A DNA stretch of 64,000 nucleotides from Streptomyces sp. NBC_00306 (GTDB lineage Bacteria > Actinomycetota > Actinomycetes > Streptomycetales > Streptomycetaceae), in the NCBI RefSeq assembly GCF_036169555.1, contig NZ_CP108032.1, forward strand, positions 2,542,001 to 2,606,000. Direction: 5' to 3'. The stretch's first letter is position 1; every line of letters begins with the position of its first letter. Of this stretch, positions 26,499 to 34,866 are shown piece after piece. A program made the translations under genes and the position numbers. The notes beneath the pieces are model-generated. The model had not been told where the DNA came from. It did not search any database and worked only from the letters and a program-made list of their open reading frames with translations.

Positions 26499-27640
26499 CA
26501 GGAGAGGGCCTTGTCCCACTTCTCGGCGAGTACGGCCTTGGCCTTGTCGAGTTCGGCGGACGAGGGGAACGTGGGCGTGCCCTCGACCTGCGGGAGCTTG
26601 GCGACGAAGGACTTGTCGGCGGTGCCGCCGGCGGTCATGACGGGCAGCAGCACGGGGCGGGCGTAGCCCTTCAGCCAGAGGTTCTGGCCCTCGGTGCTGT
26701 AGAGGAACTCCATCCACAGCCGGGCGGCGGCGGGGTGGGGAGCCTGCTTGTTGACGGCCTGCGAGTAGTACTGGGCGTAGACGCCGTCGGAGGGGACGGC
26801 GACCTTCCAGTCGACGCCCTTGCCGCGGAACTGGTCGGCGTAGCCGGCGTTGAGGTAGTCCCAGTCGATGCTGATCGGGGTCTCGCCCTTCTCGACCGTG
26901 GCCGGGGTGGACTCGACGGGGATGAAGTTGCCGCGCTTCTTCAGCTCGGCGAAGTAGTCGATGCCGGGCTGGATGTCGCCGAACGTGCCCTTGTTGGCGA
27001 GAGCGGCCGCGTACACACCGCCGAAGGCCGAACCGGACTTGGTCGGGTTGCCGTTCAGCGCGACCTTGCCCTTGTACTCGGGCTTGAGCAGGTCGGCGAA
27101 GGTCTGCGGGCAGTTCTTGATCCGCTTGGCGTCGCAGCCGATGGAGACATAGCCGCCGTAGTCGTTGTACCAGCGGGCCTGCGCGTCCTTCTGCTCCGCG
27201 GGGATCTTGTCGAAGGCCTCGACCTTGTACGGCGCGAAGAGGTTCTCGGCGGCGCCGCTGCGCGCGAAGGCGATGCCCAGGTCCAGGACGTCGGGGGCGC
27301 GCTTCTGGCCCTTGCGGGCCTTGACGGCCGCGATCTCGTCGGCGCTGGCGGCGTCGGGGTTCTCGCTGTTGACCTTGATCTTGTACGTGGCCTCGAAGGC
27401 CTTGATGATCTCGCCGTAGTTGGCCCAGTCCGGCGGGAGGGCGATGACGTTCAGCTCGCCCTCCTTCTCCGCGGCCTCGACGAGCGCCTGCATACCGCCG
27501 AAGTCGGCGGCGGAGGCACTGGCCTTCGCCCCCACGGTGCCCGCGGCCGCGTTGTCGGGCGCGGCACCGCAGGCCGTGACGGTGGTGAGCACCGCGGCGC
27601 CGAGCAGGGCGGCGGCGACGGGGCGGGTAGGTCTGAACAC
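26498..27640 (-). CDS. ABC transporter solute-binding lipoprotein
   Basis: A 380-residue extracellular binding protein. The signal peptide MFRPTRPVAAALLGAAVLTT ends in lipobox TACG, giving a lipid-anchored Cys24. The mature fold is of the PotD/AfuA/PhnS type: LNVIALPPDWANYGEIIKAFE, DVLDLGIAFARSG, FADLLKPEYKGKVALNGNP and a C-terminal AARLWMEFLYSTEGQNLWLKGYARPV. The family binds polyamines, Fe3+, thiamine or aminoethylphosphonate and I cannot tell which. First gene of a five-gene operon; divergent from the GntR regulator, with palindromes in the shared promoter region. Confidence 0.9.
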   Translation of the reverse strand: MFRPTRPVAAALLGAAVLTTVTACGAAPDNAAAGTVGAKASASAADFGGMQALVEAAEKEGELNVIALPPDWANYGEIIKAFEATYKIKVNSENPDAASADEIAAVKARKGQKRAPDVLDLGIAFARSGAAENLFAPYKVEAFDKIPAEQKDAQARWYNDYGGYVSIGCDAKRIKNCPQTFADLLKPEYKGKVALNGNPTKSGSAFGGVYAAALANKGTFGDIQPGIDYFAELKKRGNFIPVESTPATVEKGETPISIDWDYLNAGYADQFRGKGVDWKVAVPSDGVYAQYYSQAVNKQAPHPAAARLWMEFLYSTEGQNLWLKGYARPVLLPVMTAGGTADKSFVAKLPQVEGTPTFPSSAELDKAKAVLAEKWDKALS

Positions 27641-27666
27641 GGTCTCTCCCGGAGACTAAGTGAGAA

Positions 27667-27690
27667 CTTGTCTGAACAAGCTGAGCTCAG
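27667..27690. promoter_or_regulatory. Adjacent palindromes upstream of the importer operon
   Basis: CTTGT-CTGA-ACAAG (27667-27680) is directly followed by CTGAGCTCAG (27681-27690), 27 bases upstream of the binding-protein start. They are candidate operators for the divergently encoded GntR/UTRA repressor. Confidence 0.45.
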
Positions 27691-27893
27691 TTCGCCCGGA
27701 TGACCTGTCCGGATCATGAACGCCGCATGACCGCCGGGGATCGGGCGACGGAAGAGACAAAGCCACCTCACCAACGGTCATAGCTGGTTGCAGCGCGTGG
27801 GTTCGGCCGCGCCCGGACACGGTTAGGGTGAGGAGGGAAGCGGAACCCAGCGCAACCGACTGCGCACAGTTTCGGGGCACGGAGGACGTTCGC

Positions 27894-28646
27894 GTGGGCA
27901 CGGCGCGTTATCTGGAGATCGCGGAAGCGCTGCGGGGATCGATCCTCGGCGGCGAGTATCCGGTCGGGGCCCAACTCCCCTCGGAGAGCGACCTCGCCGA
28001 CCGCTGGTCCGCCTCGCGCGGCACCGTGCGCCAGGCCGTCGCCGTCCTCGCCTCCGAGGGCCTGATCGGATCCCGCCAGGGTGCGCGCAGAATCGTGCTC
28101 CGGCACGAACGGCGCCACAGCTTCGCGGAGTTGAACAGTTTCGCCCAGTGGGCCGATTCACAGGGCTACGAGGTCGCGAGCCGCATCCTGACCCGGGTGC
28201 GCCGGCCCGCCACGCCCACGGAGGCCTCCCGGCTCTCGGTACCGACCGGGTCCGCGATCCTCCATGTGCTGCGGCTGCGGCTGCTGGACGGCGAGCCGGC
28301 GATGCTGGAGCGCACCGCGTACGCGCCCTGGGTCGCACCGGCCGTCGAGGAGCTGCCCGAGGACTGCTCGTCGATCATGAACAGCATCGCCGGGACGCAC
28401 GACATCGTCGCGCACTACGGCGAGCACCTCATCGACGCGGTGTCCGCGGGCAGCGTCGACGCGCGGATGCTGCGGGTGCGCCGGGGCAGTCCCCTGCTGC
28501 GGCAGCGGCATGTGTCGTCCACGGCGACGGGCCGGGCCATCGAGTGGACGGACGACCGTTATGTGGCGGGCAGCGTGACGTTCAGCGTGAGCAACTCGTC
28601 GGACACGGCGCCGCTGTCGCGCCACGCGGGCCAACTGGACGGCTAG
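27894..28646 (+). CDS. GntR family (HutC/UTRA) transcriptional regulator
   Basis: A 250-residue repressor. The N-terminal winged helix YLEIAEALRGSILGGEYPVGAQLPSESDLADRWSASRGTVRQAV is the classic GntR DNA-binding domain. It is followed by a UTRA effector domain (about 85-245: LHVLRLRLLDGEPAMLERTAYAP, LLRQRHVSSTATGRAIEWTDDRYV). HutC-type regulators respond to the imported substrate or a metabolite, and the divergent ABC operon is the obvious target. GTG 27894 with GGAGG (27881-27885). Confidence 0.93.
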   Translation: MGTARYLEIAEALRGSILGGEYPVGAQLPSESDLADRWSASRGTVRQAVAVLASEGLIGSRQGARRIVLRHERRHSFAELNSFAQWADSQGYEVASRILTRVRRPATPTEASRLSVPTGSAILHVLRLRLLDGEPAMLERTAYAPWVAPAVEELPEDCSSIMNSIAGTHDIVAHYGEHLIDAVSAGSVDARMLRVRRGSPLLRQRHVSSTATGRAIEWTDDRYVAGSVTFSVSNSSDTAPLSRHAGQLDG

Positions 28647-28675
28647 GGCGGGCCGTTCACCGACAGCGCGGACCG

Positions 28676-28730
28676 GTCGCCCGACCTGTCGCCCGACCTG
28701 TCGTCCGGCCTGCCGCTCGGATCAGGCCGG
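28676..28730. terminator. Tandem 12-bp repeat and hairpin between convergent genes
   Basis: GTCGCCCGACCT is repeated at 28676 and 28688, with a diverged third copy at 28700. An 8-bp hairpin CCGGCCTG / CAGGCCGG (28705-28712, 28723-28730) follows, placed between the GntR stop and the convergent dusB stop. It could be a bidirectional terminator. Confidence 0.55.
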
Positions 28731-28742
28731 ACAACGCGGGCC

Positions 28743-29900
28743 TCAGCCGCCCGAGGTGTCCAGTTCCGCGTCCGCGCTGATGCCCGCGCAGTCGTAGGGG
28801 TCCTTGAGCCAGCCGTCCGGCAGGACGACGCGGTTGTTGCCCGACGTACGGCCGCGCGGGCCGTCCGCGCCCACGGGCCACGGCTGGTCGAGGTCCAACT
28901 CGGCCAGCTGGGCGTCCAGTTCCGCCAGCGAGGACGTGATCGCCAGCTTCTTGCGCATCTCGGAGCCGACCGCGAAGCCCTTGAGGTACCAGGCCACGTG
29001 CTTGCGGAAGTCGATGACTCCGCGTGTCTCGTCGCCGATCCACTCCCCCAGCAGCTCCGCGTGCCGCCGCATCACCGCGGCGACCTCGCGCAGGGTGGGT
29101 GTCGCGTACGACCCCGTGCCCTCGAAGGCCGCGACCAGGTCGCCGAAGAGCCACGGCCGGCCCAGACAGCCGCGCCCCACGACGACGCCGTCGCAGCCCG
29201 TCTCGCGCACCATCCGCAGCGCGTCGTCCGCCGACCAGATGTCGCCGTTGCCGAGCACCGGGATCTCCGGGACGTGCTCCTTGAGGCGTGCGATCGCGTC
29301 CCAGTCCGCCGTACCGCCGTAGTGCTGCGCGGCCGTGCGACCGTGCAGCGCGATCGCCGTCACGCCCTCGTCGACCGCGATCCGTCCGGCGTCGAGGAAG
29401 GTGATGTGGTCGTCGTCGATGCCCTTGCGCATCTTCATCGTCACGGGGAGGTCGCCGGCGCCCGTGACCGCCTCGTGCAGGATGGCGCGCAGCAGCGGCC
29501 GCTTGTAGGGCAGGGCGGAGCCGCCGCCCTTGCGGGTCACCTTGGGCACGGGGCAGCCGAAGTTGAGGTCGATGTGGTCGGCGAGGTTCTCGTCCACGAT
29601 CATGCGGACCGCCTTGCCGACGGTGGCCGGGTCCACGCCGTACAGCTGGATCGACCGCGGCGTCTCGCTCGCGTCGAAGTGGATCAGCTGCATCGTCTTC
29701 TCGTTGCGCTCGACCAGCGCCCGCGTCGTGATCATCTCGCTCACGAAGAGTCCCTTGCCGCCGGAGAACTCCCGGCAGAGGGTGCGGAACGGAGCATTCG
29801 TGATGCCGGCCATGGGCGCGAGCACGACCGGCGGCTGTACGGAGTACGGGCCGATCGAGAGCTTCGCGAGGGACGCGGGAGACGGGGCGAGCGTGGTCAT
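28743..29900 (-). CDS. dusB: tRNA-dihydrouridine synthase
   Basis: A 385-residue FMN enzyme that reduces specific uridines in tRNA. The barrel opens with PPVVLAPMAGITNAPFRTLCREF (FMN loop). DLNFGCPVPKVTRKGGGSAL near residue 115 contains the catalytic Cys, VTMKMRKGID and ALHGRTAAQHYGGTADWDAI contain the conserved FMN/uridine residues, and GNGDIWSADDAL and DGVVVGRGCLGRPW close the barrel. A C-terminal helical tRNA-binding domain follows. ATG 29900 (MTTLAPSP) chosen; a frame extension to 29918 is not needed. Confidence 0.95.
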   Translation of the reverse strand: MTTLAPSPASLAKLSIGPYSVQPPVVLAPMAGITNAPFRTLCREFSGGKGLFVSEMITTRALVERNEKTMQLIHFDASETPRSIQLYGVDPATVGKAVRMIVDENLADHIDLNFGCPVPKVTRKGGGSALPYKRPLLRAILHEAVTGAGDLPVTMKMRKGIDDDHITFLDAGRIAVDEGVTAIALHGRTAAQHYGGTADWDAIARLKEHVPEIPVLGNGDIWSADDALRMVRETGCDGVVVGRGCLGRPWLFGDLVAAFEGTGSYATPTLREVAAVMRRHAELLGEWIGDETRGVIDFRKHVAWYLKGFAVGSEMRKKLAITSSLAELDAQLAELDLDQPWPVGADGPRGRTSGNNRVVLPDGWLKDPYDCAGISADAELDTSGG

Positions 29901-29952
29901 TCGCCCATTGTCGCGCACGTCCGGAGTCGTTAGTTAACCGTACTATCGACGT

Positions 29953-31380
29953 ATGTCCGAGCTCACATCACGACGGCGGCTGCTCATCCTGGCGATCTGC
30001 TGCATGAGCCTGCTGATCGTCTCCCTCGACAACACGATCCTCAATGTGGCGCTGCCCTCCATCAGCAAGGAGATGCACGCCTCCGTGTCCGGGATGCAGT
30101 GGACGATCGACGCGTACACGCTCGTCCTCGCGTCGCTGCTGATGCTCGCCGGTTCCACCGCCGACCGGATCGGCCGCCGCCGGGTCTTCAAGGCCGGGCT
30201 CGTGATGTTCACCCTGGGCTCGCTGCTGTGCTCGATCGCCCCGAACCTCGAATCGCTGGTCGCGTTCCGCATGGTCCAGGCCGTCGGCGGCTCGATGCTC
30301 AACCCGGTCGCCATGTCGATCATCACCAACACCTTCACCGACGCGCGCGAACGCGCCCGCGCGATCGGTGTGTGGGGCGGCGTCGTCGGCATCTCCATGG
30401 CCGCGGGCCCGATCGTCGGCGGAGTGCTCGTGGACACCGTCGGCTGGCGTTCGATCTTCTGGGTCAATCTGCCGGTCGGTCTGATCGCTCTGCTGCTGAC
30501 CTGGCGCTACGTCCCGGAGTCCCGCGCGCCGAAGCCCCGCCGGGCCGACCCGGTCGGGCAGCTGCTCGTCATCACCCTCCTCGCCTCGCTCACCTACGCG
30601 ATCATCGAGTCGAGCATCGTGTTCGCCGTGGTCGCCGCCGTCGCGCTGGCCGGTGTGCTGCTGTACGAGCCGAGGCGCCACGAACCCCTCATCGACCTGC
30701 GCTTCTTCCGCAGCGCCCCGTTCAGCGGAGCCACGGTCGTCGCCGTCTGCGCCTTCGCCTCCCTGGCCGGGTTCCTCTTCATCAACACGCTCTACCTCCA
30801 GGAGGTCCGCGGTATGTCCGCCCTGCACGCGGGGCTGTACATGCTGCCGATGGCGGGGCTCACCCTCGTCTGCGCACCCCTGTCGGGGCGGCTGGTGGCG
30901 AGCCGGGGACCACGCCTCCCGCTGGTGATCGCGGGGATCACGATGGCCGCGAGCGGGGTGCTGTTCGCCGCGTTCGAGGCGGAGACCTCGGAAGTGCTGC
31001 TCTTCGTGGGCTTCGTCCTGTTCGGACTCGGCTTCGGCATGGTGAACGCGCCGATCACCAACACCGCGGTCTCCGGGATGCCACGCGCCCAGGCGGGCGT
31101 GGCCGCCGCCGTCGCCTCGACCAGCCGTCAGATCGGCCAGACGCTCGGCGTCGCCGTGATCGGGGCCGTCCTGGCCGCGGGCGTCTCCACGGCGACGTAC
31201 GCCACGGACTTCGTCCCGGCCAGCCGCCCGGCCTGGTGGATCCTCACCGGCTGCGGTGTATGCGTGCTGGTGGTCGGGGTCCTGACGAGCGGCCCCTGGG
31301 CCCGCGAGACGGCCCGGAGGACGGCGGAACGACTGGGCGCGGCGGACCGGGAGCCGGAGCGGTCGGCGGCGGATGTGTGA
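29953..31380 (+). CDS. MFS drug-efflux transporter (DHA2-type, 14 helices)
   Basis: A 475-residue major facilitator. Motif A is LMLAGSTADRIGRRRVFKAGL near residue 60. Antiporter motif C (GVVGISMAAGPIVGGVLVDTVGWRSIFWVNLPVGL) is near 140. The long helix set is typical of actinobacterial DHA2 multidrug or antibiotic exporters (EmrB/QacA style). The N-terminus LILAICCMSLLIVSLDNTILNVALPSI carries motif D1. Start ATG 29953; a promoter-like TAGTTAACCGTACTAT sits 10-25 bases upstream, so the leader is very short. Divergent from dusB with 52 bases between them. Substrate unknown. Confidence 0.9.
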   Translation: MSELTSRRRLLILAICCMSLLIVSLDNTILNVALPSISKEMHASVSGMQWTIDAYTLVLASLLMLAGSTADRIGRRRVFKAGLVMFTLGSLLCSIAPNLESLVAFRMVQAVGGSMLNPVAMSIITNTFTDARERARAIGVWGGVVGISMAAGPIVGGVLVDTVGWRSIFWVNLPVGLIALLLTWRYVPESRAPKPRRADPVGQLLVITLLASLTYAIIESSIVFAVVAAVALAGVLLYEPRRHEPLIDLRFFRSAPFSGATVVAVCAFASLAGFLFINTLYLQEVRGMSALHAGLYMLPMAGLTLVCAPLSGRLVASRGPRLPLVIAGITMAASGVLFAAFEAETSEVLLFVGFVLFGLGFGMVNAPITNTAVSGMPRAQAGVAAAVASTSRQIGQTLGVAVIGAVLAAGVSTATYATDFVPASRPAWWILTGCGVCVLVVGVLTSGPWARETARRTAERLGAADREPERSAADV

Positions 31381-31875
31381 GGGGGGCTGCCGTGGCTGGC
31401 GGGCCGGGGGCCCGGTCGTGACCGGCTGACCGACGCGGCGGACGGGGGCCTGCCCGTCACGGCCGGCTGACCCGTACTGCGGGCGCGGGACCCGACCCGA
31501 CGGCGCCTCGGGCGCGGGACTCGGCCGTGCGCGCTGTTGGCACGGCTCCGCCGAGACCAGCGCACGGGTAAGGGTCCGCCCCTGTCCCGGCTGCCGGTGT
31601 CGCGGGCGTCCGACGCGGTCGGGCAGGGGCGTGATCCGGTAGCCGTGCGGGCCCCGTCGAAGATGCGCTCGCGAGGCCCGGGACCGGCGGTCCGCCCGTT
31701 CGGCCCAGCCGGTCGCGAGGAGCATGCGGCGCCTCGCGACCGGGCTCCGCACGCGCCATACGTCCGGTGCGACACCGGCCACCTCCGAGCCCCCGGAAAC
31801 GAGCGGCAGAAACGCGCCGTCCGACCGGCGGCCGCACCGCCGCGCCCCCTGCCCGGCCGCCGCTCGGGCGGCGTG
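31381..31875. other. Gene-poor intergenic region, 495 bp
   Basis: Lies between the convergent MFS and MmyB-type regulator genes. It is extremely GC-rich with G/C runs and short open frames lacking coding character (Pro/Arg-rich). No RNA gene seen. A weak GC stem (31856-31872) may end the regulator transcript. Confidence 0.4.
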
Positions 31876-32727
31876 TCAGACCTCCGCGGACGCCAACGCC
31901 TGGAGCTTCTCCAGCCGTTCACGGGACACCGCGTCCAGCGGGACGTACGTCACCAGCCGGGGGCCCGCCTTCGGGCCGAGCCAGAGGTTGTTGTGCTCCA
32001 GGTGCAGCAGACCGACGTGCGCGTTGTCGATGTGCTTCGTCTTGCCGCCCTGGCCGACCACCTCGTGCCGCGCCCACACCTCGCGGAACTCCTGCGACGA
32101 CTCCAGCCGTGCCAGCAGCGCCTTCCACGCCGGCTCGGCCAGGTGCTCCGCCATCGACGCCCGGAACTTCGCCGCCATCATCCGGTTCGACGCCGCGAGG
32201 TCCACGACCGCCGACCGCCAGTCCTCGTTGGAGAAGGCCAGCACCATGCAGTTGCGGTCCTCCGGCGGCAGGGCGTCGAGATCGCACAGCAGCCGCCCGT
32301 ACGTGCGGTTGTGGGCGAGGATGTCGTACCGGCTGTTCTGGATGCACGCCGGAATCGGCTCCAACTGCTCCAGCATCTGCCGCAGTCCCGGGGTGACCGT
32401 GGGGCAGGGCGTGCCCGGCGCCGGGTCGGACGCGCCCGCCAGCGCGAAGAGATGGCTGCGCTCGCTGGAGTCGAGCAGCAACGCCCGTGCGATCGCGTCG
32501 AGCACCTGGGGCGACACCTGGATGTCCCTCGCCTGCTCCAGCCACGTGTACCAGGTGACGCCCACGGCCGAGAGCTGGGCGACCTCCTCGCGGCGCAGCC
32601 CGGGGGTGCGCCTGCGGCGCCCGCGCGGCAGACCCACCTGCTCCGGGGTGATCCGCTCGCGACGGCTGCGCAGAAAGCCCGCGAGCTCGTGCCGTCGTAC
32701 GTCGGACTCCTGCACCATCGTCGTCAT
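31876..32727 (-). CDS. XRE-family regulator with MmyB-like ligand domain
   Basis: A 283-residue protein. An N-terminal HTH (ELAGFLRSRRERITPEQVGL, TPGLRREEVAQLSAVGVTWYTWLEQARD) is followed by the MmyB-type PAS-like ligand-binding domain (residues about 105-275: YDILAHNRTYGRLLCDLDALP, ASNRMMAAKFRASMAEHL). MmyB (methylenomycin cluster) family regulators are abundant in Streptomyces and often bind fatty-acid-like ligands. It is transcribed away from an MFS exporter, with 101 bases and two related operator-like sites in between, so it probably controls that exporter and itself. Confidence 0.92.
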   Translation of the reverse strand: MTTMVQESDVRRHELAGFLRSRRERITPEQVGLPRGRRRRTPGLRREEVAQLSAVGVTWYTWLEQARDIQVSPQVLDAIARALLLDSSERSHLFALAGASDPAPGTPCPTVTPGLRQMLEQLEPIPACIQNSRYDILAHNRTYGRLLCDLDALPPEDRNCMVLAFSNEDWRSAVVDLAASNRMMAAKFRASMAEHLAEPAWKALLARLESSQEFREVWARHEVVGQGGKTKHIDNAHVGLLHLEHNNLWLGPKAGPRLVTYVPLDAVSRERLEKLQALASAEV

Positions 32728-32764
32728 ACCCCCAGGGTGCCGAACGGCTCAGACCGTTGCCAGG

Positions 32765-32802
32765 TGGTGCTTGTACCAGGATAAGGACACTCTGGTACCA
32801 GG
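32765..32802. promoter_or_regulatory. Paired operator-like palindromes between regulator and MFS gene
   Basis: TGGT-n6-ACCA (32765-32778) and CTGGTACCAG (32792-32801) share the half-site GTACCAGG at 32773 and 32795, exactly 22 bp (two helical turns) apart. This is a plausible cooperative site for the MmyB-type regulator. Confidence 0.5.
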
Positions 32803-32828
32803 CTGCGAATCGGAGGATCTTCGGATGT

Positions 32829-34265
32829 GTGAGTGAGACACGTGTCCTTTCCCCCGTTTCCGCCCCCGCCACCGCCGACGGCGGACCGGTGCTCGGCCCG
32901 CTCGGGCTGTTCACCCTTCTTCTCGGCGCGGCACTTCCGCTGATCGACTTCTTCATCGTCAATGTCGCCCTGCCGACCATCGACCACGACCTCGCCGCGG
33001 GTCCCGCGATGCTGGAACTGGTCGTCGCCGGCTACGGGCTCTCGTACGCCGTCCTGCTCGTCCTCGGCGGGCGGCTCGGCGACCAGTACGGGCGCCGCCG
33101 GCTCTTCCTCGCCGGGATGGCCGCCTTCGGACTGACCTCACTCGCCTGCGGGCTGGCGCCCGACGCCTGGACCCTCGTCGGCGCACGGGTCGCCCAGGGC
33201 GCGGCCGCCGCGCTGATGCTGCCGCAGGTGCTGGCCACGATCCAGGCGTCGACCTCGGGGCAGCGCAGGGCTCGGGCCATGAGCCTGTACGGCGCCACCG
33301 CCGGTCTCGCGATGGTGGCCGGACAGATCGTGGGCGGCGTGCTCGTCGCGGCCGACATCGCGGGCAGCGGCTGGCGGGCGATCTTCCTGGTGAACGTGCC
33401 GGTCGCGCTGGCCGGCCTCGTACTGGCGACGCGCTCGGTCCCCGCCACCCGGTCGAAGGACCCGGCGCCCGTCGATCTGCCGGGCACCGTGCTGCTGACC
33501 GTCGCCCTGCTCGCGCTGCTGGCTCCGCTGACGGAGGGCCGGGCCGCCGGCTGGCCGCTGTGGACGTGGCTCGCGCTCGGCGCGTTCCCGGTCGCGGCGG
33601 CGGTGTTCTGGTGGGTGGAACGGCGCTCGGACCGTCGCGGCCGCACTCCCCTGGTGCCGCCGAGCCTGTTCGCCCAGCCCTCCCTGCGCCGCGGACTCGC
33701 GATGCTGCTGCCGTTCTCGGTCGGCTTCGGCGGTTTCATGTTCGTCATCGCGGTCGCGCTCCAGCAGGGCCTCGGCGCGGGCGCGATCGCGTCCGGACTG
33801 ACACTCGTGCCGATGGCCGTCGCCTTCTTCGTGGCGTCGCTCGCCGGGCCGCGGCTGGTGGTCCGGCACGGCACACGGATCGTCACGGCCGGCGGCCTTC
33901 TCCAGGGTCTCGGTGTCGCGGTCCTCGCACTGACCGTGTGGCACGACTGGTCGCACCTGGCGCTCTGGCAGCTCGCCCCCGGTCTCGCCCTCGCGGGCTT
34001 CGGTCAGGGGCTCCAACTGCCCGTGCTCTTCCGCGTGGTGCTCTCCGACGTACCGAACGAGAAGGCGGGCGTGGGCAGCGGGGTGATGGTGACGACCCAG
34101 CAGTCCGCGCTGGCCCTGGGTGTGGCCACGCTGGGCTCGCTGTTCCTGTCGCTGACGGAGAGCTCGGGCGCCGGACGGGCGCTGACGGTGACCCTGCTGG
34201 TGTGGCTGGGCGTGATCGCGCTGACCACGCTGCTGAGCCTGCGGCTGCCGCGCACCCTGACCTGA
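32829..34265 (+). CDS. MFS transporter (DHA2-type)
   Basis: A 478-residue 14-helix exporter. FTLLLGAALPLIDFFIVNVALPTI (helix 1, motif D1), VLGGRLGDQYGRRRLFLAGM (motif A), GLAMVAGQIVGGVLVAADIAGSGWRAIFLVNVPVAL (motif C) and a last helix pair near VWLGVIALTTLLSL. GTG 32829 (VSETRVLSPV) is preferred; GGAGG at 32812-32816 is a little far upstream. Longer frames lie in the operator region. Divergent from the MmyB-type regulator, its probable repressor. Confidence 0.88.
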   Translation: MSETRVLSPVSAPATADGGPVLGPLGLFTLLLGAALPLIDFFIVNVALPTIDHDLAAGPAMLELVVAGYGLSYAVLLVLGGRLGDQYGRRRLFLAGMAAFGLTSLACGLAPDAWTLVGARVAQGAAAALMLPQVLATIQASTSGQRRARAMSLYGATAGLAMVAGQIVGGVLVAADIAGSGWRAIFLVNVPVALAGLVLATRSVPATRSKDPAPVDLPGTVLLTVALLALLAPLTEGRAAGWPLWTWLALGAFPVAAAVFWWVERRSDRRGRTPLVPPSLFAQPSLRRGLAMLLPFSVGFGGFMFVIAVALQQGLGAGAIASGLTLVPMAVAFFVASLAGPRLVVRHGTRIVTAGGLLQGLGVAVLALTVWHDWSHLALWQLAPGLALAGFGQGLQLPVLFRVVLSDVPNEKAGVGSGVMVTTQQSALALGVATLGSLFLSLTESSGAGRALTVTLLVWLGVIALTTLLSLRLPRTLT

Positions 34266-34273
34266 GCGGTGCG

Positions 34274-34323
34274 GTGCGCCGGGGGCCCGGGGGTGCGCCG
34301 GGGCCCGGGGGTGCGCCGGGGCC
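34274..34323. repeat. Tandem 18-bp GC repeat
   Basis: About three copies of a GGTGCGCCGGGGCCCGGG-like unit directly follow the MFS stop codon. Simple tandem duplication. Confidence 0.6.
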
Positions 34324-34331
34324 GGACATGC

Positions 34332-34369
34332 CCGTGGGCCCGGACCGCCTGTGCGGTCCGGGCCCACGG
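34332..34369. terminator. Strong bidirectional terminator
   Basis: Perfect 17-bp stem (34332-34348 with 34353-34369, starting CCGTGGGCCCGG) with loop CTGT, followed by TTGTG. It separates the convergent MFS and DUF6243 genes. Confidence 0.85.
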
Positions 34370-34384
34370 TTGTGCGTTGTGCGC

Positions 34385-34579
34385 CTACTGGTTCTGCTCC
34401 TCCTGCGGAGCGTCGGTGCCCTCGGCACGCTCGCGCATCTTCCGCAGCAGTTCGGCCTTCTGCTCGGCGGCCGTCTGCCGGTCGGCGTTGCGCGTGGGTC
34501 CGTTGGCCTGCTGTTCGGCGCGGGACAGCTTGCGCCGCTGTCCGCCGACTCCGAGAAGGTTGTTCCGGCTCTTGGCCAT
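34385..34579 (-). CDS. DUF6243 family small protein
   Basis: A 64-residue, highly charged protein: MAKSRNNLLGVGGQRRKLSR, then Ala/Gln/Glu-rich helices and an acidic Gln-rich tail. The opening is the hallmark of the streptomycete DUF6243 family, whose function is unknown. The basic N-terminus and predicted coiled helix suggest nucleic-acid or ribosome association, but that is inference. Upstream GGAGAA provides a ribosome-binding site. Terminated by the 17-bp hairpin shared with the MFS gene. Confidence 0.85.
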   Translation of the reverse strand: MAKSRNNLLGVGGQRRKLSRAEQQANGPTRNADRQTAAEQKAELLRKMRERAEGTDAPQEEQNQ

Positions 34580-34774
34580 GGGGTTCTCCCATTCGTGGTG
34601 AGAAGTGACTTCGGGAACGTCAGACGGGGGGCGGGTCGGGCCGCCGCCCTCTCACTCGTAGATCTGGAAGAACGAAGACATGAGGGAGACGGTACCGCCT
34701 GGCGAGAGGCCGGTCATCCGAATTCGGGGCAGCGTGGTGCACGGCGGTGGGCGAGAGGCGCGTCGCACCTCGCC

Positions 34775-34825
34775 TGACAGATATCGAATGACAGATATTG
34801 AAATCTGTCATTCGTTAGGTACGGT
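34775..34825 (+). promoter_or_regulatory. Large palindromic operator and promoter of the aldo/keto reductase gene
   Basis: Perfect inverted repeat CGAATGACAGAT-n6-ATCTGTCATTCG (34785-34796, 34803-34814), plus an extra direct half-site TGACAGATAT at 34775-34784. TTGAAA (34798-34803) and TACGGT (34820-34825) form a 16-bp-spaced promoter whose -35 is covered by the operator. A repressor, most simply the TetR protein encoded two genes on, would block it. Confidence 0.75.
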
Positions 34826-34866
34826 AGTGGTGTCAGCGTTTCCTCCACGCACCCCAGGAGCCCCTC

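Noticed and set aside
31457..31837. Minus-strand ORF between the MFS and MmyB-type genes
   Set aside because: Pro/Arg/Gly-rich without domain or ribosome site; looks like random GC-rich sequence.
34620..34811. 63-codon ORF starting inside the aldo/keto reductase operator
   Set aside because: It begins within the palindrome, lacks coding bias and has no family.
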